Positions 9,142 through 17,120 of a stretch of DNA of 64,000 bases are shown piece by piece. The translations under genes were made by a program, and so were the position numbers. The first letter of the stretch is position 1. The number at the start of each line of letters is the position of its first letter. The notes beneath the pieces were generated by a model. It had not been told where the DNA came from. It did not search any database and was given only the letters and a program-made list of their open reading frames with translations. Origin of the DNA: Clostridiales bacterium (GTDB lineage: Bacteria; Bacillota; Clostridia; Christensenellales; CAG-138); NCBI GenBank assembly GCA_004557245.1, contig SFEL01000005.1, forward strand, positions 44,703-108,702. The letters run 5' to 3'.

Positions 9142-9414
9142 TTAGCTCTTATAAATAAAGCTGAACCCGCTTTCACCCATGGCGTCTTCAAACACTTTCA
9201 CAAGCTTATCCCCGTACACGCCGAGGCTGTTCTTCATCTCATCGCCGTTAAAGAGGATTATTATGGAGTCATCCGTAAAGAACTCGCTCAGGCAGTCGTA
9301 CAGCGCGTCAAGATTGCGGCCGTAGTATTCAGGAAGCCGCAGCACCCTGCTCAGATAGTCATGAGCAGACTCAAAGTCCCTCATGCATTTTCCGTCAAGT
9401 ATTATTATCTCCAT
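9142..9414 (-). CDS. Barstar-family ribonuclease inhibitor
   Basis: This 90-residue protein matches barstar, the cytosolic inhibitor that plugs the barnase active site. The key helix is conserved (LPEYYGRNLDALYDCL, residues 27-42); Asp36 and Asp40 correspond to barstar Asp35 and Asp39, which contact the ribonuclease active-site residues. The gene starts 2 bases after the stop of the barnase-like gene, so the inhibitor is made from the same message and protects the cell from ribonuclease that has not left the cytosol. Confidence 0.92.
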   Translation of the reverse strand: MEIIILDGKCMRDFESAHDYLSRVLRLPEYYGRNLDALYDCLSEFFTDDSIIILFNGDEMKNSLGVYGDKLVKVFEDAMGESGFSFIYKS

Positions 9415-9416
9415 AG

Positions 9417-10022
9417 CTACTCCTCCCCGTAAAGATGCTCGAAGGACTTATAGTGATCGCCAGTATAGTATATAAGGCCGTCGTTGGAAAATACTATGCG
9501 CTTTGCCCCCCGCGAGGATTTGCCCATGGTATCTATGTCGCACTCCGTATACCTGCGTCCCTCCGCTTCCGGGAGCAAGCCTTCGTAATTGCCGAATCTG
9601 TCGCCGCCAATGCTGCGGCCGGGTGCGTAAGGCTCAAGGCTGCCGCCCTCCCAGCCCAGTTTTCTGGCTTCGCTCTTTTTAATGAAGTTTTTGGGCAGCT
9701 TTCCGTAGGTATGTATATACAGCGCCACATCTTCCTTTGATGTGTATTCGCCGTCTTCGTCTATCGCCGTCTGTTCCGGCTCCGCTGCATCTTCAAACGG
9801 CTCGTTTTTTTCTGCCAAGGGCAGATCTTCCGAAGTTTCGGCCGGCTGTACGGATTCGTATGCCTGCTGAGCCTCGGGTATGTCCGTTCCAAGAAGGGAA
9901 TTTATCAGTCCCGCCGGGGTAAGCCTGCCCGTAAGCAGCATCACGGCGGCAAGCGCCACAGCTGCTATGAGCAATATCTGCCGTTTACTGAGTTTTTTCC
10001 TACTGCCTTTATTTCTGTCCAT
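9417..10022 (-). CDS. Barnase-like guanyl-preferring ribonuclease with N-terminal membrane segment
   Basis: The 201-residue protein has a basic N-terminus, one hydrophobic segment (about 14-31), an acidic linker (about 47-95) and a C-terminal barnase domain. The catalytic set is intact: Lys116, Glu160, Arg171, Arg175 and His190 match barnase Lys27, Glu73, Arg83, Arg87 and His102, in the segments KSEARKLGW, GRSIGGDRFGN and TGDHYKSF. The hydrophobic segment may be a signal peptide or an anchor that tethers the enzyme outside the membrane; no clear signal-peptidase site is seen. GGAG lies a few bases before the ATG at 10022. An in-frame ATG 14 codons upstream is less likely. The barstar gene follows directly. 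Confidence 0.92.
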   Translation of the reverse strand: MDRNKGSRKKLSKRQILLIAAVALAAVMLLTGRLTPAGLINSLLGTDIPEAQQAYESVQPAETSEDLPLAEKNEPFEDAAEPEQTAIDEDGEYTSKEDVALYIHTYGKLPKNFIKKSEARKLGWEGGSLEPYAPGRSIGGDRFGNYEGLLPEAEGRRYTECDIDTMGKSSRGAKRIVFSNDGLIYYTGDHYKSFEHLYGEE

Positions 10023-10050
10023 ATTCTTCTCCGATTTTCTGTTTGAATCA

Positions 10051-10079
10051 AGTATACCATACAAAGCGGAAGCTGTTCA
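10051..10079 (-). promoter_or_regulatory. Promoter of the barnase-barstar operon
   Basis: On the minus strand a -10 TATACT lies 17 bases from a weak -35 (TGAACA). The -10 box is about 28 bases before the ribonuclease start codon. It is back-to-back with the promoter of the divergent lipoprotein gene, with the two -10 boxes about 70 bases apart. Confidence 0.5.
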
Positions 10080-10121
10080 CACTTTATTCCAAAGTTTACT
10101 GTGTCGTATTTTGCCTGTATA

Positions 10122-10130
10122 TGCTATAAT
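10122..10130 (+). promoter_or_regulatory. Extended -10 promoter almost abutting the LTD/CotH lipoprotein start
   Basis: The sequence TGCTATAAT is a perfect extended -10 element, ending 6 bases before the first ATG (10137). Transcription would begin at or within a few bases of the start codon, and there is no Shine-Dalgarno sequence in between, so the message may be leaderless or nearly so. No good -35 is visible, as is common for extended -10 promoters. Confidence 0.5.
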
Positions 10131-10136
10131 GAACGC

Positions 10137-13100
10137 ATGATGAACAAAAGGTTTAAAAAAGTTATAAATATCGCTATGGCGCTGCTTACGGCAGCCCTTA
10201 TTTGCGGCTGCGAAAGCATCATGCCTTCCTCCTCATCAGGCCAGCTCTGCGTAAACGAGGTGGTCACTTCCAACTCATATTCTCTGGTGGACCAAAAGCT
10301 TGGCAGCCCTGACTGGGTAGAGCTATACAACCCCACCTCCAAGCCTATAGACCTTGGGGGCTACGGGCTCACCGACAACATAAAGAATCCCCATAAATAC
10401 ACCTTCCCCTCTGTTACCATACCTGCGGGGGGCTATCTCATCGTATATGCCTCAAAGTATGAGGGCGATCCCATGTGTACCGGATTCGGCCTCTCCAAGA
10501 GCGGCGACATGCTGTACCTTGTAGACCCATATTACAACGTAATGCAGCAGCTGGAGATACCCGAATTGGTGACTGACGTTTCTTATGCCCGCGCAGCCGA
10601 TGGCAACTACGGCTATTGCAGTACGCCTACTCCCGGCGAGGCAAACGGCGAGGACATATTTCTGTCCATTCACGATGGCGGCAAGGCAGATTCTGACGAA
10701 AGCGCCCTTGCCATAACCGAGGTCATGCCAAAGAACACCTCCACACTTGCTTCCGAAGACGGCAGATATTACCCATGGGCCGAGATAAAAAACACATCCG
10801 ACAAAGAAGTGCTGATGTCCGATTACTACCTTTCGGATTCAGTCGGCGAGTCTTCAAAATATCGTCTCCCCGGCGTCACTCTCGGCGCGGGCGAATACGC
10901 CATAGTCTACTTTTCAGGCAGGGAAGACTCTAATGCCGGCGAGATACACGCCTCCTTCAGGCTGGGCAAAGGCGACTCCGCACTGCTGCTCTCCAACGGC
11001 ATGGGCAATGTGATATCCATGTTTAACTGGACAAACCCGGTCTATCCCGGTATATCGGTTGTTGCTCCTGATACCTGCTGCGCATTTCCCACCCCCGGCC
11101 AGGACAATTCCAAAGAAACACTGCCTTCGCTGACGCTTTCAGCTATGGACGGCAGCGATCCCGTACATATAAACGAAGTGCTAAAGTTCAACGAGTACAG
11201 CATTCGTGACTGCTTCGGCGACCGTTCCCCCTGGGTGGAGTTCTACAACTCTTCAGACAGCGCGGTATCACTTTCAGGCTGTTTCCTGAGTGATGATGTG
11301 GACGATCCTTTCAAGTGGGCATTCCCGGAGGTCTCCATAGAGCCTAAGAGCTACCTCGTAGTGTTTCTCTCCGGCAAAGACCAGACCGAGGGCGAGCTTC
11401 ACACCTCCTTCTCCCTTTCCAAGGGAGAGTACGAGCTGATGTTCCTGTCTTCGGATACCATGCGCTATGAAAGCTTGCAGCTTGATCCCAAGCTGAGCGA
11501 TAACGTATCCGCAGGCATATCCGCCGACGGCTCGCTGAAGTATTACTCCAGCCCTACCCCCGGCGGCCCTAATACCACCCACGCATTCGGTTCACCGGAC
11601 GAAGCTGCCATAACCACAGACATGTCCGGCGTATACATAAGTGAAGTGTCCGCCGTAAAGGCCGCAAAGAGCAAGGATACCGACTGGATAGAGCTTCACA
11701 ACGCCTCGGGATCTTCCGTAAACCTCGAGGGCTGGCACCTGACCGACGACGCCAATGACATGAACAAGTTCACCTTCCCGTCGTTCAAGCTGCCGGCCGG
11801 AGAATATGCGTCCATAGCCGCTTCCACCTCAGCAAAATCGGGCGTTTCGGCGCCCTTTAATATATCCGCTTCCGGCGATACGCTGATACTCACCGACGGT
11901 GACGGCAACATTAAAGATGTATTTTCAACCGGCTCCCTGAGCCTCGGCGTCACATCGGGCCGCACTGCCCACAGTCCGGAACGGGTATACTTCACCACCT
12001 CAACCAAAAGCGCTGCCAATCCCTCAACATATTACAGCAGCTATGCCGACGCTCCAATGTTTTCCGACAGGGAACTGTACCACAGCGCCGCCTTTGAGCT
12101 GACGCTGTCAAGCCTTACGCCAAACGCTAAAATATACTACACCACCGACGGCAGCAAACCCACCACGGCTTCCTCCATATATTCAGGTCCGCTGAAGATA
12201 TCGTCGAATACCGTGATAAAAGCTATCTCTGTTGCCGACGGCCTAATAAAGAGCGAAACTGCGGCAGCCACTTATCTTTTCGAGGAAAAGCACACCGTGC
12301 CGGTGGTCTGCCTTTCCATTGGCAGGGAGGCCTTCGAGGAGGTCTACTCTGTTACCGACCGCTGGAAGAAGGTTGAGCGTGAAGGCTTCTGCGAGTATTA
12401 CGAGCCGGACGGCACGCTGGGCGTGGAATTTCCCTGTGGCCTTCGGGTCAACGGCGCTTCTACGCTGAACATGCGGCAAAAGTCCATGTCCATATTTCTT
12501 CGGGGTGGCTACGGCCAGAGCTCCACGAAATACAACTTCTTCCCCGGCAACGATGTTACTGAATATACCTCCCTTGCGGTGCGCAACTCCGGGCAGGACG
12601 CATCAAAAGCGCGCATCCGGGATTCCTTCTTCAGCAAATGCGTGGAAGGATTAAATATCGATAACATAAAGACCCGCTCTGTAGTGGTATACATCAACGG
12701 TCAGTACTGGGGTCTGTACGATCTTAACGAAAACCAGAACGAGGATTATCTCGCCACTCACTACGGCGTAGATCCCTCCACCGCCAACATTATCCGCCGA
12801 AACGAAACCCCTCTTGCGGGCGACAGGACAGACTTTAAGCGGGTGCGCAACTACGCCCTTACAGGAGACATATCCAGCACCGCAAAGTACGAGGAACTGT
12901 GCCAGTGGGTAGACGTGGACTACTTCATGGATTACCTCATCGCTCAGACATATTTTGCCAACGGCGACATGTTCAATCAAAAATACTGGCGCACTACCGA
13001 CTACAAGATAAAATGGCGGCCAATATACTACGATCTGGATCTGGCGCTCAGCGCCTCCAGCCCCACACGAAACGTGCTGCCAAGCTACTTCAAAGCGGAA

Positions 13101-13481
13101 GGCGTACCTTCCCAGGACGGCTCACTCACTAATATGGACATATATGTGGGCCTTCGCAAAAACCGCTCATGGTGCGAGAAATTCGGCGAGAGATATGTAT
13201 ATGTGGTGTACAATTACTTCACGCCCGAAAAGGTCACGACCATACTCGATGACATGGTAAAGACCATGGAGCCCGAGATGGCACGTCACATAAAGCGCTG
13301 GGGCATCCCCTCCAGCATGTCCGCATGGAAGAGCAGCGTATCCGACCTGCGCGGCTGCCTGCAAAAGCGTACCGACTATGCCCTATCTTCCCTCCAGAAG
13401 GAATTCGGCTTTTCCAACGCCCAGATGGAGCAATGGAAGGCAAACGCTACGGCTAAGCCGGAGGCAGAAGCCGCCGGATAG
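10137..13481 (+). CDS. Large lipoprotein with four lamin-tail domains, a chitobiase-like domain and a CotH kinase domain
   Basis: The 1114-residue protein begins with a lipoprotein signal (lipobox ICGC about residues 24-27), so it should be anchored on the outer face of the membrane. Four lamin-tail (LTD) repeats follow, starting near residues 36, 190, 341 and 497, each with the pattern xNEV...DWVELYN...LDDxxxPxKxxFP. Next is a chitobiase/FN3-like domain (about 637-710; YYTTDGSKPT) and a CotH-type kinase domain (about 718-1010) with NGQYWGLYDLNEN and a YYDLDLAL metal-site segment. CotH proteins phosphorylate spore-coat proteins in Bacillus, but secreted LTD-CotH proteins have no established role. 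ATGs at 10137 and 10140 are both possible starts. Confidence 0.9.
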   Translation: MMNKRFKKVINIAMALLTAALICGCESIMPSSSSGQLCVNEVVTSNSYSLVDQKLGSPDWVELYNPTSKPIDLGGYGLTDNIKNPHKYTFPSVTIPAGGYLIVYASKYEGDPMCTGFGLSKSGDMLYLVDPYYNVMQQLEIPELVTDVSYARAADGNYGYCSTPTPGEANGEDIFLSIHDGGKADSDESALAITEVMPKNTSTLASEDGRYYPWAEIKNTSDKEVLMSDYYLSDSVGESSKYRLPGVTLGAGEYAIVYFSGREDSNAGEIHASFRLGKGDSALLLSNGMGNVISMFNWTNPVYPGISVVAPDTCCAFPTPGQDNSKETLPSLTLSAMDGSDPVHINEVLKFNEYSIRDCFGDRSPWVEFYNSSDSAVSLSGCFLSDDVDDPFKWAFPEVSIEPKSYLVVFLSGKDQTEGELHTSFSLSKGEYELMFLSSDTMRYESLQLDPKLSDNVSAGISADGSLKYYSSPTPGGPNTTHAFGSPDEAAITTDMSGVYISEVSAVKAAKSKDTDWIELHNASGSSVNLEGWHLTDDANDMNKFTFPSFKLPAGEYASIAASTSAKSGVSAPFNISASGDTLILTDGDGNIKDVFSTGSLSLGVTSGRTAHSPERVYFTTSTKSAANPSTYYSSYADAPMFSDRELYHSAAFELTLSSLTPNAKIYYTTDGSKPTTASSIYSGPLKISSNTVIKAISVADGLIKSETAAATYLFEEKHTVPVVCLSIGREAFEEVYSVTDRWKKVEREGFCEYYEPDGTLGVEFPCGLRVNGASTLNMRQKSMSIFLRGGYGQSSTKYNFFPGNDVTEYTSLAVRNSGQDASKARIRDSFFSKCVEGLNIDNIKTRSVVVYINGQYWGLYDLNENQNEDYLATHYGVDPSTANIIRRNETPLAGDRTDFKRVRNYALTGDISSTAKYEELCQWVDVDYFMDYLIAQTYFANGDMFNQKYWRTTDYKIKWRPIYYDLDLALSASSPTRNVLPSYFKAEGVPSQDGSLTNMDIYVGLRKNRSWCEKFGERYVYVVYNYFTPEKVTTILDDMVKTMEPEMARHIKRWGIPSSMSAWKSSVSDLRGCLQKRTDYALSSLQKEFGFSNAQMEQWKANATAKPEAEAAG

Positions 13482-13496
13482 CGGCAAAAAGGCAAT

Positions 13497-13528
13497 AAAA
13501 AACCGCCGGTTAGCACCGACGGTTTTTT
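13497..13528. terminator. Bidirectional intrinsic terminator between convergent genes
   Basis: A 14-bp stem with one mismatch (AAAAAACCGCCGGT with ACCGACGGTTTTTT) encloses a 4-base loop and has A and T runs at its ends, so it can stop transcription from both the lipoprotein gene (plus) and the decarboxylase operon (minus). Confidence 0.88.
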
Positions 13529-13538
13529 GATTTAAGCC

Positions 13539-14972
13539 TTAGAGGCTTTTATCCTCCACATAGAGGCTAAGTACCTTGTTTGGATCTGCCGGGGCGGCCG
13601 CGGGAGCGGCGCTCTTGCCCTCCTTGGCCTCCTTGCGGGCCTCGAAGAACTTGGGCGCTACCTTGGGGAACAGCGCGTAGCTCAGTACGTCCTCCTCCTG
13701 CTCGTAGTAGCCGAGCTCCTTTACCTCCTTCTCGTATTTCTCAAGCTCCGGCGCAAGCAGATCGGCGGGACGGCAGGTGATGACCTCCTTGTCGCCAATG
13801 GCCTTGCGGCGGACCTCTTCGTTTACCTCGCCGGGCAGCGCGCCGTATTCGCCGGCGAGCAGCGCCTTGGAGTTCTGCGGGAAGGTCTTATAGCGGCCCA
13901 TTAGTACGTTAAACACGGCCTGTGTGCCGACTATCTGACTGGTAGGAGTTACAAGGGGAGGATAGCCGAAGTCCTTGCGGACGATCGGGATCTCCTCAAG
14001 AACGTCATAGTACTTGTCTTCCCTGCCCGCTTCCTTGAGCTGGCTGATAAGATTGGAAAGCATTCCGCCAGGAACCTGATAGACCAGAGTGTTGGTATCC
14101 ACCCGGAGCACCTTGGGGTCGAGTATGCCTTCCTTCATCATCCTTTCGGCTACGCCGCGGAAGTGCTTTGCGGCCTCCGCCAGCTTGCCGAGATCCAGCC
14201 CGGTGTCATTCTCGGTGCCCTTGAGTGTGGCCACCAGAGACTCCGTGGCGGGCTGTGAGGTTCCGTTTGCAAAGGGAGACAGTGCGCAGTCCACGATATC
14301 CACGCCCGCCTGCATGGCCATGAGGTAAGTCATGTCGCCGGTGCCGGTGGTGTTGTGGGTGTGCAGGTGTATGGGCACGTCCACCTCGGACTTGAGCCGC
14401 TTGATGAGCGAATATGCGTCATAGGGCAGCAGCAGGTTTGCCATATCCTTTATGCAGATATTGTCCGCGCCCATCTGAACCAGCTCCTTTGCCAGCTTTA
14501 CGAAGTAATCCTCGTTATGCACGGGGCTCATGGTGTAGCTTATGGCAGGCTCGCATATTCCGCCGTACTTCTTGGTGTATTTGATTGCGGCTTCCAGATT
14601 TCGCACATCGTTGAGCGCATCGAATATGCGAATGACGTCAATGCCGTTCTCGATCGCCTTGCGGCAGAACTGCTCTACGACATCGTCCGCATAGTGCTTA
14701 TAGCCAAGTATGTTCTGACCGCGGAAAAGCATCTGCAGCTTGGTGTTGGGCAGGGCCTTCTTCAGCTTGCGGAGACGCTCCCACGGATCCTCGTTTAAGA
14801 AGCGCAGGCAGGCGTCAAATGTAGCGCCGCCCCAGCACTCCAGAGAATAATAGCCAATGCTGTCCAGTATCTCGCAGGCGGGGAGCATATCCTCGGTACG
14901 CATACGGGTTGCGGCCTGAGACTGGTGCGCGTCGCGCAGTATGGTATCGGTTATCATCAGTTTGTTAGCCAT
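13539..14972 (-). CDS. oadA: Decarboxylase alpha subunit (carboxyltransferase), oxaloacetate decarboxylase/pyruvate carboxylase B type
   Basis: This 477-residue subunit catalyses transfer of the carboxyl group from the substrate, probably oxaloacetate, to biotin. The N-terminus DTILRDAHQSQAATRM is the signature of the HMGL-like/PYC carboxyltransferase TIM barrel, and HLHTHNTTGTGD supplies metal-binding histidines. The conserved carboxylase domain follows. The protein stops after an Ala/Pro-rich stretch where classical OadA carries its biotin domain; here that domain is a separate gene two positions upstream. It is the last gene of the operon. Pyruvate carboxylase subunit B has the same fold, but the presence of beta and gamma subunits argues for the Na+-pump. 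Confidence 0.9.
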   Translation of the reverse strand: MANKLMITDTILRDAHQSQAATRMRTEDMLPACEILDSIGYYSLECWGGATFDACLRFLNEDPWERLRKLKKALPNTKLQMLFRGQNILGYKHYADDVVEQFCRKAIENGIDVIRIFDALNDVRNLEAAIKYTKKYGGICEPAISYTMSPVHNEDYFVKLAKELVQMGADNICIKDMANLLLPYDAYSLIKRLKSEVDVPIHLHTHNTTGTGDMTYLMAMQAGVDIVDCALSPFANGTSQPATESLVATLKGTENDTGLDLGKLAEAAKHFRGVAERMMKEGILDPKVLRVDTNTLVYQVPGGMLSNLISQLKEAGREDKYYDVLEEIPIVRKDFGYPPLVTPTSQIVGTQAVFNVLMGRYKTFPQNSKALLAGEYGALPGEVNEEVRRKAIGDKEVITCRPADLLAPELEKYEKEVKELGYYEQEEDVLSYALFPKVAPKFFEARKEAKEGKSAAPAAAPADPNKVLSLYVEDKSL

Positions 14973-14985
14973 GGTGCAATACCTC

Positions 14986-16176
14986 CTACTTCATGAACAG
15001 GGCAAGGAACACACCGGCAGCGATAGCGGAGCCGATAACGCCGGCAACGTTGGGGCCCATAGCATGCATGAGCAGGAAGTTGCCGGGCTTTTCCTTCTGA
15101 CCAACTACCTGGGATACGCGGGCAGCCATAGGAACGGCTGAAACACCTGCGGAACCGATCAGGGGGTTGATGGGATCCTTGCTGAACTTGTTCATTATCT
15201 TTGCAACTATTACACCGCCAGCGGTACCAAAGCTGAACGCGAAAACACCCATGGCCAGAATGCCAAGAGTCTTGCCGGTTAGGAAGGTTTCAGCGGTAGC
15301 GGTAGCGCCTACTGAGATGCCGAGGAATATGGTAACGATATTCATCAGCTCGTTCTGGGCAGTCTTGGAAAGACGGTCGGTAACGCCGCTCTCGCGGAAC
15401 AGGTTACCCAGCATAAGCAGGCCGATCAGAGGCGCTGCGGAAGGCAGCATGAAGGATACGAATATGGTGACCATGATGGGAAATACGATTTTTTCCTTCT
15501 GTGATACCGGCCTCAGCTGCCTCATCTCTATCTGGCGTTCTTTCTTCGTAGTCAGGGCTTTCATTATAGGGGGCTGAATGACCGGAACCAATGCCATATA
15601 GGAATAAGCCGCAACAGCGATGGGGCCAAGGAGATAAGGGGCGAGCTTAAGGGTAACGTATATAGCGGTAGGGCCATCCGCACCGCCAATAATGCCTATG
15701 GAGCCCGCTTCAGCGTTGCTGAAGCCAAGGAGCTTAGCGCCGATAAAAGCAACGAAGATGCCGAACTGTGCGCCCGCACCCATTATCAGGCTCTTGGGGT
15801 TGGCAATCAGGGGACCGAAGTCAGTCATAGCGCCTACGCCCATAAATATCAGAGAGGGGTAGATGCCCAACTTTACGCCCAGATACAGGTAGTCGATAAG
15901 GCCGGCGCCATGGCCGAGCTCAGACCAGTTGATAACGGTAGCGCCATCTACCACCTTCAGAAAATAGTCGGGATGGAACATATTCGCACCGGGGAGATTG
16001 GTGAGCAGCATACCGAATGCGATAGGCACCAGCAGCAAAGGCTCGAATCCCTTTACAATAGCCAGGTACAGCAGAACGCAGGAGATGGCTATCATTATGA
16101 GACATTTTGGATCGGCTGCGAGATATGCGAACCCGGTTGTATCTATAAAGTTAGAAAATACATCTGCAAAAGTCAT
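14986..16176 (-). CDS. oadB: Na+-translocating decarboxylase beta subunit
   Basis: This 396-residue polytopic membrane protein is the channel subunit that decarboxylates carboxybiotin and exports Na+. It shows the family segments GGADGPTAIY and GSAGVSAVPMAARV and an N-terminal hydrophobic region followed by many membrane helices. It lies between the biotin carrier gene and the alpha-subunit gene. Beta subunits of oxaloacetate, methylmalonyl-CoA, glutaconyl-CoA and malonate decarboxylases are alike, so substrate is inferred from the alpha subunit, not from this gene. Confidence 0.95.
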   Translation of the reverse strand: MTFADVFSNFIDTTGFAYLAADPKCLIMIAISCVLLYLAIVKGFEPLLLVPIAFGMLLTNLPGANMFHPDYFLKVVDGATVINWSELGHGAGLIDYLYLGVKLGIYPSLIFMGVGAMTDFGPLIANPKSLIMGAGAQFGIFVAFIGAKLLGFSNAEAGSIGIIGGADGPTAIYVTLKLAPYLLGPIAVAAYSYMALVPVIQPPIMKALTTKKERQIEMRQLRPVSQKEKIVFPIMVTIFVSFMLPSAAPLIGLLMLGNLFRESGVTDRLSKTAQNELMNIVTIFLGISVGATATAETFLTGKTLGILAMGVFAFSFGTAGGVIVAKIMNKFSKDPINPLIGSAGVSAVPMAARVSQVVGQKEKPGNFLLMHAMGPNVAGVIGSAIAAGVFLALFMK

Positions 16177-16219
16177 CTGCGATCTCCTTTCTTAAGTTTG
16201 TTTTGCCCTTAAAAGGAGA

Positions 16220-16567
16220 TTAACCTATAACAACGAGGACGTCGCCGGAGTTTACGGTAGAACCCTTGGTTACGTTGATGGCGGTGACCTTGCCTGCTAC
16301 GCCGGCATAGATCTCATTTTCCATCTTCATGGCCTCGAGCATAATGACTACGGTATTGGCATCAACGGTATCGCCGACCTTTACCTTTATATCAAGTATG
16401 TTGCCGGGCATGGGAGCGGTAACGCTTGTAGCGCCTGCTGCTACGGTAGCAGCAGCTGCGGGAGAGGCAGCCTGTACTGGCGCGGCAGCAGGAGCTGCGC
16501 CGGCAGCAATCTCTTCAACTTCAACTTCGTAGGAAGTGCCGTTTACATTTACATGAAACTTACGCAT
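16220..16567 (-). CDS. Biotin carrier protein of the Na+-translocating decarboxylase
   Basis: The 115-residue protein has a short N-terminal domain, an Ala/Pro-rich flexible linker (about 21-46) and a biotinyl domain with EAMKMEN; Lys81 is the biotinylation site. It carries the carboxyl group from the alpha to the beta subunit. The ATG at 16567 has GGAGG about 11 bases upstream; an in-frame start 10 codons earlier would overlap that site. Its linker resembles the Ala/Pro tail of the alpha subunit, as if one ancestral alpha protein had been divided. Confidence 0.93.
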   Translation of the reverse strand: MRKFHVNVNGTSYEVEVEEIAAGAAPAAAPVQAASPAAAATVAAGATSVTAPMPGNILDIKVKVGDTVDANTVVIMLEAMKMENEIYAGVAGKVTAINVTKGSTVNSGDVLVVIG

Positions 16568-16615
16568 TGTTTTGATTTCCTCCATCAATAATCTCAATCA
16601 ATTTGGTCGAATGGC

Positions 16616-16891
16616 TTATACTCTCTTGATGCTGTGGATCCTTAGTCCTTCGGGCTCGTTACCCATATAGGTAGCGATAGCTGCGGCTATGGCCGCGTCA
16701 AAGGCTTTTCTATCGGATATGCCGGCTGCCGGTGCTGCTGCCGCCACAGGCGCGGCCTTGGTCTGCTCTGCGCCCTTGCCCCTGCCTATCACCACGCTCA
16801 TAAGCTTGGTAAGCAATATCAGCATTATAAGTCCTGCAAATACAGTGCCCATACCGAGTACCATCACTAATGCCGAGCTGATGTTTTCCAA
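16616..16891 (-). CDS. oadG: Na+-pump decarboxylase gamma subunit (OadG family)
   Basis: This 91-residue protein has one N-terminal transmembrane helix (about 8-30; GMGTVFAGLIMLILLTKLM), a basic/Ala-Pro linker and a short C-terminal segment ending in GLRIHSIKRV, as in OadG, which helps assemble alpha and beta subunits. It is the first gene of the operon. The start is a TTG with GGAGG 9 bases upstream; no ATG is available at the right spacing. Confidence 0.85.
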   Translation of the reverse strand: MENISSALVMVLGMGTVFAGLIMLILLTKLMSVVIGRGKGAEQTKAAPVAAAAPAAGISDRKAFDAAIAAAIATYMGNEPEGLRIHSIKRV

Positions 16892-16950
16892 TGTATTGCT
16901 CCTCCCTTCTTTTTTATTATCAAAAGGCTCTTAATAATAATTGAAAAGTC

Positions 16951-16974
16951 ATAAAAACTGCTTATAGTTTTTAT
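16951..16974. promoter_or_regulatory. Perfect palindrome in the decarboxylase operon leader
   Basis: Nine-base arms (ATAAAAACT/AGTTTTTAT) flank a 6-base centre, about 60 bases before oadG and about 40 bases downstream of the predicted promoter. It is AT-rich with no T run on the minus strand, so it fits a repressor operator or a weak leader hairpin better than a terminator. Confidence 0.4.
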
Positions 16975-17013
16975 GGTAATTCTATGGGATCTAATCCTGC
17001 CCCATTGTGTTTA

Positions 17014-17042
17014 ATAATACACTATCGATTTGTTTTTGGCAA
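17014..17042 (-). promoter_or_regulatory. Sigma-A-type promoter of the decarboxylase operon
   Basis: On the minus strand TTGCCA and TATTAT are separated by exactly 17 bases. The predicted transcript would have a leader of about 115 bases that includes the palindrome. The rest of the 229-base gap between rluB and oadG holds no gene. Confidence 0.6.
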
Positions 17043-17120
17043 CATAAAAACGGCATTCAGGTAAAAAAACCCGTAAAAATGCTGTTAAACTATAATTTAT
17101 CATTATATATTCAGGCCTTG

